Made by a program: the position numbers and the translations under genes
Part shown: piece after piece, positions 7,909 to 16,276 of the stretch
How positions within the stretch are numbered: position 1 is the first letter of the stretch
How the letters are laid out: each line of letters opens with the position of its first letter
NCBI GenBank assembly: GCA_025964795.1
Contig: JAOPYC010000020.1
Coordinates: forward strand, 1 to 50,431
Direction: 5' to 3'
Source: Marmoricola sp.
GTDB lineage: Bacteria > Actinomycetota > Actinomycetes > Propionibacteriales > Nocardioidaceae
DNA: 50,431 bases
The notes under the pieces: model-generated
Database searches by the model: none
The model's input: only the letters and a program-made list of their open reading frames with translations
Told to the model about the DNA's origin: nothing

Positions 7909-7987
7909 CTCCCCGGGTAGGAGTCGAACCTACGTCGCTAGTCCTGATTCAAAGTCAGGCGGGCCCTGCCGGCAGACCAACCGGGGA
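7909..7987 (-). tRNA. tRNA-Gln (UUG anticodon), atypical geometry
   Basis: The minus strand folds as a cloverleaf. Acceptor stem TCCCCGG pairs with CCGGGGA and is followed by discriminator G. The D stem is GGTC/GGCC. The anticodon stem CCTGA/TCAGG has loop CTTTGAA, giving anticodon TTG, and the T arm GTAGG-TTCGACT-CCTAC is standard. CCA is not encoded. At 79 nt it is longer than usual: two bases join the D and anticodon stems, and the variable loop is 9 nt. The D loop also lacks the usual A14. It lies immediately before glmU on the same strand. A tRNA-Gln call is likely, but the deviations lower confidence. Confidence 0.75.
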
Positions 7988-8121
7988 ATGTTGATTTCGC
8001 GGACGAGGCTACCGGTGCGCCGGGGCGTTCCCTGACTACACCAGCCTGATCTGGCGCGCGGCGTATCAGGACAGCACCGTCGTCACTCCTGCATCATGGT
8101 TGCGAGGTTGGGAGCACCCCA

Positions 8122-11100
8122 TTGGAGACCGTCGAGCTGCGCGTGCACGGCGTTCACGGGACGTCGCCCGGCGCCATGCTCGGACTGGACGGTGACGACG
8201 TCGGCCAGGTGGCCGGGGACGGGCTCACCGGGGTCTACCGCCCGAAGAAGGGGGTGCGGATCCCCTACCGCGACCTCGACGGCACGCACGTCAGCGTCGA
8301 GGCCTACTCGTGGGGCGCGCTCACCTCGGGGGTGCAGGGGTTCCTCGGCTGGGTGAAGCGGGCCCTGTGGCTGATCCTGCTGCCGTTCGCGCTCGTCAAC
8401 CTGGCCTACTGGGCCCGGCTCGAGCTCGGCCGGGACAGCGGCCAGGCCCGGTGGGGCGCCCGGTCCGTGCGGCTCTCCGGGCTGTTGCTCACCGTGTTCT
8501 TCGTGCTCACCCCGTGCGTGCTGGCCATCGACCTGGCCGCCTGGCAGTGCTACCGCTACGGCGTCCCCGGGTGCTCCCGGATCCCGGCCCAGCTCGACTT
8601 CGTCGCCGGCCTGGAGCCCGGGCAGCGGATCGCGCTGGCCACGCTGGTGCCGATCGCCACCCTCGTCGTCCTCTGGTTCCTCTCGAAGACGTCGATGAGC
8701 CGCTACGAGAGCGTGTCCGACGCGCTCGACTCGCCGCCGGTGCTGTCCACCCGGCACGTGCTGCTCCACCCCAGCCTGTGGAACGGCACCGCGCGGACCC
8801 TGCGACTGCAGCGCTGCCACCTGGTCGCGGGCATCGCGACGGTGGTCGCGTTCTCCGGGATCCACATGCTGCACGCCGACCGGTTCCCCCGGCCGACCGG
8901 CTGGGCGCTGCTGCTCTGGGCCACGGTCGCCCTGAGTGCGCTGCTCCTGCTCGTGGCCGCGCTCCTCGTCTGCGTCTCCCACGAGGACGACGTCGAGCCG
9001 ACCGTCTCCACGACGTACGGCGGCGGCCTGCCCGCGCTGCGCCACCGGGCCCGCGCCCTGACACCGCTGTTCGACACCGCGCTGCTCGGTGTCGCCGCGT
9101 TGGTCTACCTGCTGCACCTTCTGGCCCTGTCCACCGCGCAGCCGACCCAGCACACCGGCTCACCGCCCGTGGCCGTCAACGAGGCCCTCGACTTCACCGG
9201 GCGCAACGTCTGGTTCATCGCGACCTTCGTCGGCCTCACCCTGCTGCACCTGGCCGTCTTCACGGGCGGCCGGATGCGGGCCCGGTCGGCGGTGGTCGTC
9301 GTCTCCAGCGTGGTGCTGGCGGTGGTGGTGATCATCGTGCTCCGCCTGGTCGGGCACTACGACGCGAACGACGCGTGGGAGGTCGTCGCCGCGGCTGCCG
9401 TGGCGGTGCTGTTCTGGCTGCTGCTCGCGCGCTGGCAGTACACGCACAAGTCCACGCTGCACGACGACAAGGCCTGGCGCGGGGCCGGCGCGTCCGTGCT
9501 GCTGGCCACCGCTGCCTGGATCGCGTTGCTGTTCACCTCCAGCACGGTGATCGCGACGGCGAACTACCTGAACGGGGACTCCCACGGGGTCGGTGACCTG
9601 GTCAGCCGGGTCAACGTGGACGGACGCCGGGTCGCCCCCACCACGATCGACCTGGCCAGCGACGAGGCCACCCACAAGTTCGTCGCGACCGGCGACGTCA
9701 CCCTGCGGCACGCCCGGCTCGTGGTGACCGGCAGCTCGGCGCAGGTCATCTCGGGGACGGTCGAGATGACGGGGCTGTCGCTGGCCGTCGACCCCTACCG
9801 GGCGCGCAACGACGCCTTCACCGAGGGCCGGGGCCGGACCCTCACCGAGGAGCGGTCCAGCCTCACCGTGCCGGCGCGCACCCTGGTCCTCGCCGACAGC
9901 TGCCTGAGCGCCACGAAGAGCCGGTGCACCGCGGAGGAGTCGCAGTTCCACTCCGCGGGCGTGCTGGTGCTGCCGGTGAAGCCAGGCACGGCGGCGCCGA
10001 TCACGCTGACCCTGAGCAAGGGGGTGGTGCTCGCGCCCAGCGACGCGCCCGAGGTGCCGCTCGCGGTGCCTCAGGTGCTGATCTGGACGCCGATCGGGCA
10101 GCTGCTGTGGCTGGTGCTCGTGGCGGGGGGCGTGCTCGCCTGCCTCGCCCTGTTCCGGCGCAAGGTGGCCCGCCTGGTCGGGCGGCCCTTCGCTGAGGGG
10201 CGCGCCCCGGACGACCAGGTCCCCGACCGCGACCGGGCCCGCGCCCTGCGGGCCCGGACCAGCGCGGCGCTGGCGCACCGTGCCGAGACCCTGCTCGACG
10301 TGGTGGGCGCGATCACCTCACCGGTGGCGCTGGTCATCATCGTCGCCTCGATGTCCGGGACCCCGCCCTGGGAGCTGGACCTCCCCTTCGTCGGGTGGAC
10401 GCGCGACGCCGCGACGGCCTCGATGTACCTCGTGGTCGCCATGTCAGCGGGCCTGGTGCTGCTGGGCTCGCAGATCCGTCGCTCCGAGAAGACCCGCAAG
10501 GCCGTCGGCGTGATCTGGGACCTGACCACGTTCTGGCCGCGCGCCGCACACCCGCTCGGCCCGCCCTGCTACGCCGAGCGCGTGGTGCCCGAGCTCCAGA
10601 TCCGCACGCGTTGGGTGCTGGACAAGCCGCACGCGATGCGCAACCAGGTCATCCTCTCCGGGCACAGCCAGGGCTCGCTGATCGTGCTGGCGATGGTGAG
10701 CCGCCTCAACCCGGTGCACCTGAGCCGGGTCCGGATGATCACCTACGGCAGCCAGATCCGCGCGCTCTACGGCCGGGTCTTCCCGCGGGTGTTCGGCCCG
10801 GAGGCCATCGGCTACCGACCCACGCCCGGCCAGCCGTCCCTGACCGACGCCTTCCCCGACGTACCCCGACCCGCCGGTGAGGTGCCCGGCCCGCCGCCGC
10901 TCGTCGGCGACACGTTCCGGTTCCGGTTGCGCACGGCGGGCGGGGAGTGGATCAACCTGTTCCGTCGTACGGACCCGTTGGGGTGGCGGGTCTTCTCCGA
11001 CGTCGACAGCGAGCTCGACCTCCCCGTCCCGGAGGTCCCGCCCGACGACGCCGGCGACCCCGGCCCGGTGGTGATGGGGCACAGCGGCTACCAGCACACC

Positions 11101-11196
11101 CCGACCTACCGGCGGGTGATCCAGCGCTGGACGGCCGAGCCGTTCGTCCCGGCGCCCAGCGGGACCGAGGACATCACCATCCTGCCCCCGCTCTGA
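8122..11196 (+). CDS. Large polytopic membrane protein with an alpha/beta-hydrolase active-site motif
   Basis: The TTG start at 8122 is supported by GGGAG 7 nt upstream. The 1024-residue product opens with VELRVHGVHGTSPG, which looks like the first beta strand and oxyanion loop of an alpha/beta hydrolase. About 80 residues in begins a long region with many hydrophobic segments (for example WLILLPFALVNLAYW, LLLTVFFVLTPCVLAIDL, VVVVSSVVLAVVVIIVL and a final pair near residues 735-780), interrupted by a non-membrane stretch at about residues 490-640. Near the C-terminus ILSGHSQGSLIVLAMV presents a nucleophile-elbow GHSQG with Ser849. This suggests a lipase- or esterase-like fold whose N- and C-terminal parts are separated by a large membrane insertion. 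I do not recognise a characterised family. The Asp and His of the triad are not assigned. The gene stands alone and converges on tam. Confidence 0.7.
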   Translation: METVELRVHGVHGTSPGAMLGLDGDDVGQVAGDGLTGVYRPKKGVRIPYRDLDGTHVSVEAYSWGALTSGVQGFLGWVKRALWLILLPFALVNLAYWARLELGRDSGQARWGARSVRLSGLLLTVFFVLTPCVLAIDLAAWQCYRYGVPGCSRIPAQLDFVAGLEPGQRIALATLVPIATLVVLWFLSKTSMSRYESVSDALDSPPVLSTRHVLLHPSLWNGTARTLRLQRCHLVAGIATVVAFSGIHMLHADRFPRPTGWALLLWATVALSALLLLVAALLVCVSHEDDVEPTVSTTYGGGLPALRHRARALTPLFDTALLGVAALVYLLHLLALSTAQPTQHTGSPPVAVNEALDFTGRNVWFIATFVGLTLLHLAVFTGGRMRARSAVVVVSSVVLAVVVIIVLRLVGHYDANDAWEVVAAAAVAVLFWLLLARWQYTHKSTLHDDKAWRGAGASVLLATAAWIALLFTSSTVIATANYLNGDSHGVGDLVSRVNVDGRRVAPTTIDLASDEATHKFVATGDVTLRHARLVVTGSSAQVISGTVEMTGLSLAVDPYRARNDAFTEGRGRTLTEERSSLTVPARTLVLADSCLSATKSRCTAEESQFHSAGVLVLPVKPGTAAPITLTLSKGVVLAPSDAPEVPLAVPQVLIWTPIGQLLWLVLVAGGVLACLALFRRKVARLVGRPFAEGRAPDDQVPDRDRARALRARTSAALAHRAETLLDVVGAITSPVALVIIVASMSGTPPWELDLPFVGWTRDAATASMYLVVAMSAGLVLLGSQIRRSEKTRKAVGVIWDLTTFWPRAAHPLGPPCYAERVVPELQIRTRWVLDKPHAMRNQVILSGHSQGSLIVLAMVSRLNPVHLSRVRMITYGSQIRALYGRVFPRVFGPEAIGYRPTPGQPSLTDAFPDVPRPAGEVPGPPPLVGDTFRFRLRTAGGEWINLFRRTDPLGWRVFSDVDSELDLPVPEVPPDDAGDPGPVVMGHSGYQHTPTYRRVIQRWTAEPFVPAPSGTEDITILPPL

Positions 11197-11200
11197 CTGC

Positions 11201-11977
11201 TCAGGTAGCCCGGACCCGGGCGACGACGAAGACGCGGCGGAAGGGCATCACGACCGCGCCGTCCTGCTCGGGGTAGGCCTCGCGGAGGCGGCGTTTGAAC
11301 TCCTCCTCGAAGCCCGGGCGGAGGTCGGTGGGGAGGGCCTGGAGGGTGGGGCGGGCGCCCGTGCCGCTGACCCAGGTGAACACCGGGTCGGGCCCGGTGA
11401 GGACGTGCAGGTAGGTGGTCTCCCAGGCGTCGACCTCGCCGCCGAGCTCGCGCAGGACCCGGAGGTAGGTGGCGGCGTCGTGGGCGTCCGGGGAGGCGAC
11501 GCCCGCGGTGTGCTCGACGTACGCCGGCTCGCTGGCCAGCTCCGCGCGGATGGTGTGGCTGGGCTCCTCGAAGTTGCCCGGTACCTGGAACGCGAACCAG
11601 CCGCCGGGGTTCACCGAGGCGAGCAGCCGAGGCAGCAGGTCGAGATGACCGGGGACCCACTGGAAGGCGGCGTTGGAGACCAGCACGTCCACCGGGCGCG
11701 ACCAGTCGCGGAGGTCACCCACGCCGAACTCCACCCCGGCGCCGGTCGGCGCGGCCCGGATCATCTCCGCGCTCGAGTCGACCCCGAGGACTCGTGCCTG
11801 CGGCCAGCGTCGTGCGAGCAGGGCGGTCAGGTTCCCGGCGCCGCAGCCGAGGTCCACCACGGTGTCCGGTGACGTGGCGCCGATCCGCGCGACGAGGTCG
11901 GCGAACGGTCGGCCGCGCTCGTCGGTGAAGGCGGCGTAGCGGTCCGGGTCCCAGGTGAAGCTCCGGTCGGGCGTCAT
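11201..11977 (-). CDS. tam: Trans-aconitate 2-methyltransferase-like SAM-dependent methyltransferase
   Basis: The start is set at ATG 11977 (MTPDRSFTWDPDRYAAFTDE), which matches the usual Tam N-terminus; an upstream TTG-like extension has no similarity. The 258-residue product has a class I methyltransferase core: VVDLGCGAGNLTALL (motif I), VLGVDSSAEMI (acidic residue of motif II), and VLVSNAAFQWVPGHLDLL, a stretch characteristic of Tam where the QWV segment follows motif IV. Tam methylates trans-aconitate, which inhibits aconitase and forms spontaneously from cis-aconitate. The gene is divergent from a MarR regulator and shares an intergenic operator-like palindrome, so its expression is probably controlled by that regulator. 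Confidence 0.85.
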   Translation of the reverse strand: MTPDRSFTWDPDRYAAFTDERGRPFADLVARIGATSPDTVVDLGCGAGNLTALLARRWPQARVLGVDSSAEMIRAAPTGAGVEFGVGDLRDWSRPVDVLVSNAAFQWVPGHLDLLPRLLASVNPGGWFAFQVPGNFEEPSHTIRAELASEPAYVEHTAGVASPDAHDAATYLRVLRELGGEVDAWETTYLHVLTGPDPVFTWVSGTGARPTLQALPTDLRPGFEEEFKRRLREAYPEQDGAVVMPFRRVFVVARVRAT

Positions 11978-11989
11978 CGCCCCAGAATA

Positions 11990-12021
11990 TCTCGATGTCA
12001 AGAATCTCGTCCGGCTAGAAT
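11990..12021 (+). promoter_or_regulatory. Shared tam/marR operator and marR promoter
   Basis: TCTCGA-TG-TCAAGA (11990-12003) is a near-perfect inverted repeat with one mismatch, of the kind bound by MarR dimers. TAGAAT at 12016-12021 is a -10 box 6 nt before the marR GTG, and the -35 region (about 11992-11998) falls inside the palindrome. The regulator would therefore repress itself and probably also the divergent tam gene. The marR mRNA looks leaderless. Confidence 0.6.
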
Positions 12022-12027
12022 CCGGGC

Positions 12028-12516
12028 GTGGAACGCGACGAGGTGGACGAGCTGGTCGAGGCGTGGGCCCGCGAGCGCGCCGATCTCGACCTCGCCCCCG
12101 TGGAGGTGTTCAGCCGGATCAGCCGGCTCGCGCGCCTGCTGGACAAGGCCCGGCGCGAGGCGTTCACGGCCCACCTGGTCGAGACCTGGGAGTTCGACGT
12201 GCTGGCGGCGCTGCGTCGCGCGGGGTCGCCCTACCAGCTCACGCCGGGGGCGCTGCTGAGGGAGACCATGGTCACCAGCGGCACGATGACCAACCGGGTC
12301 GACCGGCTCGCCCTGCGCGGGTTCGTGGAGCGCTCCCCCGACCCGAGCGACCGCCGCGGTGTCCTGGTCCGGCTCACCCCCGAGGGCAAGAAGACCGTGG
12401 ACGGCGCCTTCGAGACGCTGCTGGCCAGCGAGCGCGACCTGCTCGACGGCCTGCCCGCCGACGACCGCACCCGGCTGGCGGCGCTGCTCCGCCAGCTGAT
12501 GGCGCCCCTGCGCTGA
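12028..12516 (+). CDS. MarR-family transcriptional regulator
   Basis: The 162-residue protein has a GTG start at 12028, 6 nt after a TAGAAT box. The winged-helix core runs from about residue 50 to 130: TWEFDVLAALRRAG, then the recognition helix region MVTSGTMTNRVDRLALRGFV and the wing SPDPSDRRGVLVRLTPEGKK, which is the diagnostic D-x-R-(G/S) motif of MarR proteins. Flanking helices, including ARLLDKARREAF, should form the dimer interface. The ligand is unknown. Its divergence from tam with a palindrome between them suggests local control of tam and of itself. Many actinobacterial genomes pair a MarR gene with a Tam-like methyltransferase, so the arrangement is plausible as a functional unit. 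Confidence 0.92.
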   Translation: MERDEVDELVEAWARERADLDLAPVEVFSRISRLARLLDKARREAFTAHLVETWEFDVLAALRRAGSPYQLTPGALLRETMVTSGTMTNRVDRLALRGFVERSPDPSDRRGVLVRLTPEGKKTVDGAFETLLASERDLLDGLPADDRTRLAALLRQLMAPLR

Positions 12517-12567
12517 GGCGGCGCTGCTCGGGGGCGGGGGTTGGGTGTGGGCATGGGTTGCGCCCGG

Positions 12568-12642
12568 GTTGGACATGCGAATGTCGCTGGTGGGACACAA
12601 GACCGCCACTCCAGCCCCGACGGCGACATTCGCATGTCCAAC
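12568..12642. repeat. 20-bp perfect inverted repeat between convergent genes
   Basis: The 12568-12587 arm is the exact reverse complement of 12623-12642; its core is GGACATGCGAATGTCGC. The arms enclose a 35-bp loop. Each arm also contains a short internal inverted repeat, GACAT-GCGA-ATGTC. The element lies in the 177-bp space between marR and the convergent thioesterase gene. There is no T-run after either arm, so it is not a textbook intrinsic terminator. No coding potential was found in this interval. Confidence 0.85.
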
Positions 12643-12693
12643 GCCGCGACGACGAGCAAGCCAGCCGGCCAGCCGGCCCAGCGGGCCCACCCC

Positions 12694-13533
12694 TCAGGCC
12701 CCGGAGCTGCGCGGGTCCTCGCTGAAGTCGTGCACCTCGAAGTCGACGCTGCGCTTGGCGTTGGCGATCGCGGTGGTCACGGCCGTGCCCAGGCGGCCCT
12801 GCCGGTCGAAGACCGTGACGGTGCCGACCGCGATGCCGTCCTGGGTGACCCGGTCGACCGCGTGCAGGCCGATCTCGCGACCGACCGGCAGCCGCGCCAG
12901 CGTCAGGGTGATGTCGGTGTTGATGTGCTCCACCCCGTTGCCGCCCCAGTTGGTGACCATGCTGGTGGCGTCCGCGACGCTGGCCGCGCACACGAAGCCC
13001 GAGGGCACCTCCTCGGGCACGACCGGCACCCCGACCTGCCAGGTGGTCTTGCGCGCGCCGTTCTGGTGGGCGCCGAACGAGGGGTCCCAGCCGATGCCCT
13101 CGCTGCTGAACAGCGGCACGTGCGGGTCGTCGGTGGGCGGCGCCACGTCGTACGGCGGCGGCTGCGGCGACCCGGTGGGCTCCCAGACGTCACCCAGGGC
13201 GGGATCACCGACCTTGAGGAACAGCCCGCTGGCCCGGGCCACCGGCTCGCCCTCCTGCTCCACGGTCGCGTCGACCAGGCACAGCCGCCGCCCCTCGCGT
13301 ACGACGCGGGTGGTGGTCCGGCACAGCACCATCCTGGCCGGCCGGAACAGGTCCACGGTGTAGCGCGCCGGCCGCAGGTCGTCGCGACCGAGCTCGGTGA
13401 CCTGTCGCTCGAGGGCACGGGCCAGGGCACCGCTGAGCGCGACGCCGTGCATCTGGTCCTCGCTCCACAGGCTCCGCGCGAGGTCGGCCGGAACCAGGTC
13501 GCCACCCTGGGAGGTGAAGAAGGAGAGGGTCAT
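12694..13533 (-). CDS. Acyl-CoA thioesterase-like protein (double hotdog, TesB type)
   Basis: The start is ATG 13533 (MTLSFFTSQGGDLVPADLAR); upstream in-frame sequence overlaps the neighbouring ABC-F gene and is not homologous. The 279-residue length suits a TesB-like tandem hotdog fold. RPARYTVDLFRPARMVLCRT and LCLVDATVEQEGEPVARASG in the N-terminal half, and FVCAASVADATSMVTNWGG with GTVTVFDRQGRLGTAVTTA in the C-terminal half, read as the two hotdog repeats. Such enzymes hydrolyse acyl-CoA to free acid and CoA. Catalytic residues vary in this family and I cannot assign them. A CAGAAT box ends 6 nt before the ATG. The gene stands alone on its strand after the inverted repeat. Confidence 0.75.
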   Translation of the reverse strand: MTLSFFTSQGGDLVPADLARSLWSEDQMHGVALSGALARALERQVTELGRDDLRPARYTVDLFRPARMVLCRTTTRVVREGRRLCLVDATVEQEGEPVARASGLFLKVGDPALGDVWEPTGSPQPPPYDVAPPTDDPHVPLFSSEGIGWDPSFGAHQNGARKTTWQVGVPVVPEEVPSGFVCAASVADATSMVTNWGGNGVEHINTDITLTLARLPVGREIGLHAVDRVTQDGIAVGTVTVFDRQGRLGTAVTTAIANAKRSVDFEVHDFSEDPRSSGA

Positions 13534-13539
13534 GGCCGC

Positions 13540-13545
13540 ATTCTG
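13540..13545 (-). promoter_or_regulatory. -10 box of the thioesterase gene
   Basis: CAGAAT on the minus strand ends 6 nt before the ATG at 13533, again a leaderless arrangement. It departs from TANNNT at the first base, so it is weaker than the other examples. Confidence 0.3.
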
Positions 13546-13562
13546 TCGGACGCGGCGACCGC

Positions 13563-15368
13563 TCACTCCAGAAGGGCGACGGCCTCGAGCCACTCGAGCT
13601 CGAAGTCGGCCTTCTGCGTGGCCACCGTGCGCGACTCGGCGTGCAGGGCCTTCAGCTTCTCCGGGTCCGAGGCGTTCGCGAGCATCTCCTCGGCGATCGC
13701 GGCCTCCCGGGCGTTGAGCCGGGCCAGCTGCTTGTCGAGCCGGGCCACGGTCTTGCGGGCCGCCCGCTCGTCGGCCCCGCCGACCTTGGCCTTCCCCGAA
13801 GACCTCCCCGCGGGAACCGCCACGGGTGCCGGTGCCGCAGGAGTCGGAACCGGCCGCGCCTCGCCCTGCTTGCGGGCCGCGAGGTACTGGTCGACCCCGT
13901 TGGGCAGCATCGAGAGCTTCCCGTCGCCCATCAGCGCCCACACCGAGTCGGTGACGCGCTCGAGGAAGTAGCGGTCGTGCGAGACCACGACCAGGGTGCC
14001 CGGCCAGCCGTCGAGGAAGTCCTCGAGGACGTTGAGGGTGTCGATGTCGAGGTCGTTGGTGGGCTCGTCGAGGAGCAGCACGTTGGGCTCCGCCAGCAGC
14101 AGCTTGAGCAGCTGGAACCGACGCCGCTCGCCGCCGGAGAGGTCGCCGATGCGGGCGGTCAGCTTGTCGCCGGTGAAGCCGAACCGCTCCAGCATCGAGC
14201 TCGCCGAGACCTCCTGCCCGGTCGCGGTGCGCGTGACGCGACGGATGTCCTCGATGCTCGGCAGCACCCGGGCGTCGGGGTCCTCGGCGGGCACCTGCTG
14301 GAACAGGTGGGCCAGCGCGATGGTCTTACCGTGCTTGACCCGGCCGTGGTCGGGCTGGAGCGAGCCGCCGACCAGCTGCAGCACCGAGCTCTTGCCGGCG
14401 CCGTTGACGCCGACGATCCCGACCCGGTCGCCGGGACCCAGGCGCCAGGTCGCGTCCTGCAGCAGCTTCTTGTCCCCGCGGGTCAGGTCGACGTCCTCGA
14501 GGTCGACGACCTGCTTGCCGAGCCGCTGGGTGGCGAAGCGCTGGAGCTCGATCCGGTCGCGGGGCGGCGGCACGTCCTCGATGAGCTCGTTGGCGGCGTC
14601 GATGCGGAACTTGGGCTTCGCCGTACGGGCCGGGGCGCCGCGGCGCAGCCAGGCCAGCTCCTTGCGGAGCAGGTTCTGCCGGCGCGACTCCGAGGCCGAG
14701 GCCTGGCGGTTGCGCTCGGCGCGGGCGAGGACGAACGCGGCGTAGCCACCGTCGTAGGAGTCCACGACCCCGGCCGAGTTGGCGCCGGGGTGGACCTCCC
14801 AGGTGCGCTCGCAGACCGCGTCCAGGAACCAGCGGTCGTGGGTGACCACCACCAGCGCGGACGTACGCCGGGTCAGGTGCTCGGCCAGCCAGGCGACGGC
14901 CTCGACGTCGAGGTGGTTGGTCGGCTCGTCGAGGATCAGCAGGTCGACGTCGTCGAGCAGCAGCCGGGCCAGCGAGCAGCGCCGACGCTCACCACCGGAG
15001 AGGCCGTGCACGTCGCGGTCGAGGGCGACGTCCGCGAGCAGCACCTCCACGACCTCGCGGGTGCGGCTGTCCCCGGCCCACTCGTGGTCGTCCTTGCCTG
15101 CCAGCACGACCTCGCGGACCGTGTGCGTGTCATCGAGCAGATCGCGCTGGTCGAGGTAGCCGATGTGCAGCCCGCGGTTGAGCGAGACCCGCCCGCTGTC
15201 GGGGGTCTCCCGACCGGCCATCAGGTTCAGCAGGGTGGTCTTGCCGTCGCCGTTGCGGCCCACGATGCCGATCCGCTCGCCCTCGGCCACCCCGAGGCTG
15301 ACCTCGTCGAGCAGGATCCGGACGCCGTACGACTTCGTGACCTTCTCGAGGTTCAACAGGTTCGCCAT
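13563..15368 (-). CDS. ABC-F family ATPase (Uup-like, soluble)
   Basis: The ATG at 15368 overlaps the ispE stop (TGATG), so translation is coupled. The 601-residue protein has two ABC domains and no membrane segments. Domain 1 has GRNGDGKTTLLN (Walker A), HGLSGGERRRCSLARLLL (signature) and DLLILDEPTNHLD (Walker B). An arginine-rich interdomain linker follows (residues about 225-290). Domain 2 has GVNGAGKSSVLQ, GDLSGGERRRFQLLKLLL and VLLLDEPTNDLD. A charged C-terminal coiled coil (RKTVARLDKQLARLNAREAA) resembles the Uup C-terminal domain. ABC-F proteins act on the ribosome or, for Uup, in ribosome assembly and DNA transactions. They are not transporters. Position directly after ispE and rsmA suits a translation-linked role. 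Confidence 0.92.
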   Translation of the reverse strand: MANLLNLEKVTKSYGVRILLDEVSLGVAEGERIGIVGRNGDGKTTLLNLMAGRETPDSGRVSLNRGLHIGYLDQRDLLDDTHTVREVVLAGKDDHEWAGDSRTREVVEVLLADVALDRDVHGLSGGERRRCSLARLLLDDVDLLILDEPTNHLDVEAVAWLAEHLTRRTSALVVVTHDRWFLDAVCERTWEVHPGANSAGVVDSYDGGYAAFVLARAERNRQASASESRRQNLLRKELAWLRRGAPARTAKPKFRIDAANELIEDVPPPRDRIELQRFATQRLGKQVVDLEDVDLTRGDKKLLQDATWRLGPGDRVGIVGVNGAGKSSVLQLVGGSLQPDHGRVKHGKTIALAHLFQQVPAEDPDARVLPSIEDIRRVTRTATGQEVSASSMLERFGFTGDKLTARIGDLSGGERRRFQLLKLLLAEPNVLLLDEPTNDLDIDTLNVLEDFLDGWPGTLVVVSHDRYFLERVTDSVWALMGDGKLSMLPNGVDQYLAARKQGEARPVPTPAAPAPVAVPAGRSSGKAKVGGADERAARKTVARLDKQLARLNAREAAIAEEMLANASDPEKLKALHAESRTVATQKADFELEWLEAVALLE

Positions 15369-16276
15369 CAGGAGTACTCCACCACGTGCGTGCCGGACAC
15401 CGGACCGAGGGCGACCAACACGCGTGCGTGACCGGCGTCGAGCAGCGTCGTACGGACCCGGTCGGCGGAGCCTCGGTCGGAGCACAGGAACAGGCAGGTC
15501 GGCCCGGACCCGGAGACGATCCCGCGCAGCGCACCGGCGCGCTCCCCCGCCTCGATCAGCTCGCCGAGCTCGGGCCGCAGGTCGATCGCGACCGGCTCGA
15601 GGTCGTTGCGCAGGGCCGCGGCCAGGACCCGGTTGTCCGGGTCGGCCAGCGCCGTCAGCAGCTCGTCGGGCACGGTCACCAGCTCGGCGGCGGGGCAGAG
15701 CTCGTCGAAGTGGCGGTAGACGGCGGGCGTGGACAGCCCGGTGCCGGCAGGCACCACCACCCACCAGCGGGTCGCCTCGTCGAGCAGCGGGCTGACCACC
15801 TCTCCCCGGCCGACCCCGAGCGCGGTGCCGCCGACGAGCGCGAACGGGACGTCGCTGCCGAGCTGGGCGGCGATCGCGAGCAGGTCCCCGTCGCTGGTCT
15901 GCAGGTCCCAGAGCCGGTCGAGGGCCACCAGCGTGGCGGCGGCGTCGGCGCTGCCCCCGGCCAGCCCGCCCGCGATCGGGATGGACTTGCGGACGACGAG
16001 CTCCGCAGCGCGGCTCACGCCGTGGTGGGCGGCGAGCAGCCGGCCGGCCCGGACCACGATGTTGTCCTCCCCCGTCGGGAAGGCGTCGCGGTCGATGTCG
16101 TCCTCGCAGACCAGGTCGACCGACCACCGGTCCCGGGTGGTGGCGGTGACGTCGTCGTGCAGGCTGAGGGTCTGGTAGACGGTGGCCAGCGGGTGGAAGC
16201 CGTCCGCCCGGGGTCGACCCACCCCGAGGTGCAGGTTGACCTTGGCCGCGGCGCGGACGGTGACCGAGGCGCTCAC
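15368..16276 (-). CDS. ispE: 4-(cytidine 5'-diphospho)-2-C-methyl-D-erythritol kinase
   Basis: This 302-residue GHMP kinase catalyses the ATP-dependent phosphorylation in the MEP pathway to isoprenoids. [20 protein letters not shown] near the N-terminus contains the catalytic Lys region. [17 protein letters not shown] near residue 97 is the glycine-rich GHMP phosphate loop, followed by [34 protein letters not shown] near residue 260 is the C-terminal GHMP motif. The GTG start at 16276 overlaps the rsmA stop by 4 nt (GTGA), and its own stop overlaps the ABC-F start. The rpfB-rsmA-ispE order is conserved in mycobacteria. Confidence 0.95.
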   Translation of the reverse strand: MSASVTVRAAAKVNLHLGVGRPRADGFHPLATVYQTLSLHDDVTATTRDRWSVDLVCEDDIDRDAFPTGEDNIVVRAGRLLAAHHGVSRAAELVVRKSIPIAGGLAGGSADAAATLVALDRLWDLQTSDGDLLAIAAQLGSDVPFALVGGTALGVGRGEVVSPLLDEATRWWVVVPAGTGLSTPAVYRHFDELCPAAELVTVPDELLTALADPDNRVLAAALRNDLEPVAIDLRPELGELIEAGERAGALRGIVSGSGPTCLFLCSDRGSADRVRTTLLDAGHARVLVALGPVSGTHVVEYS

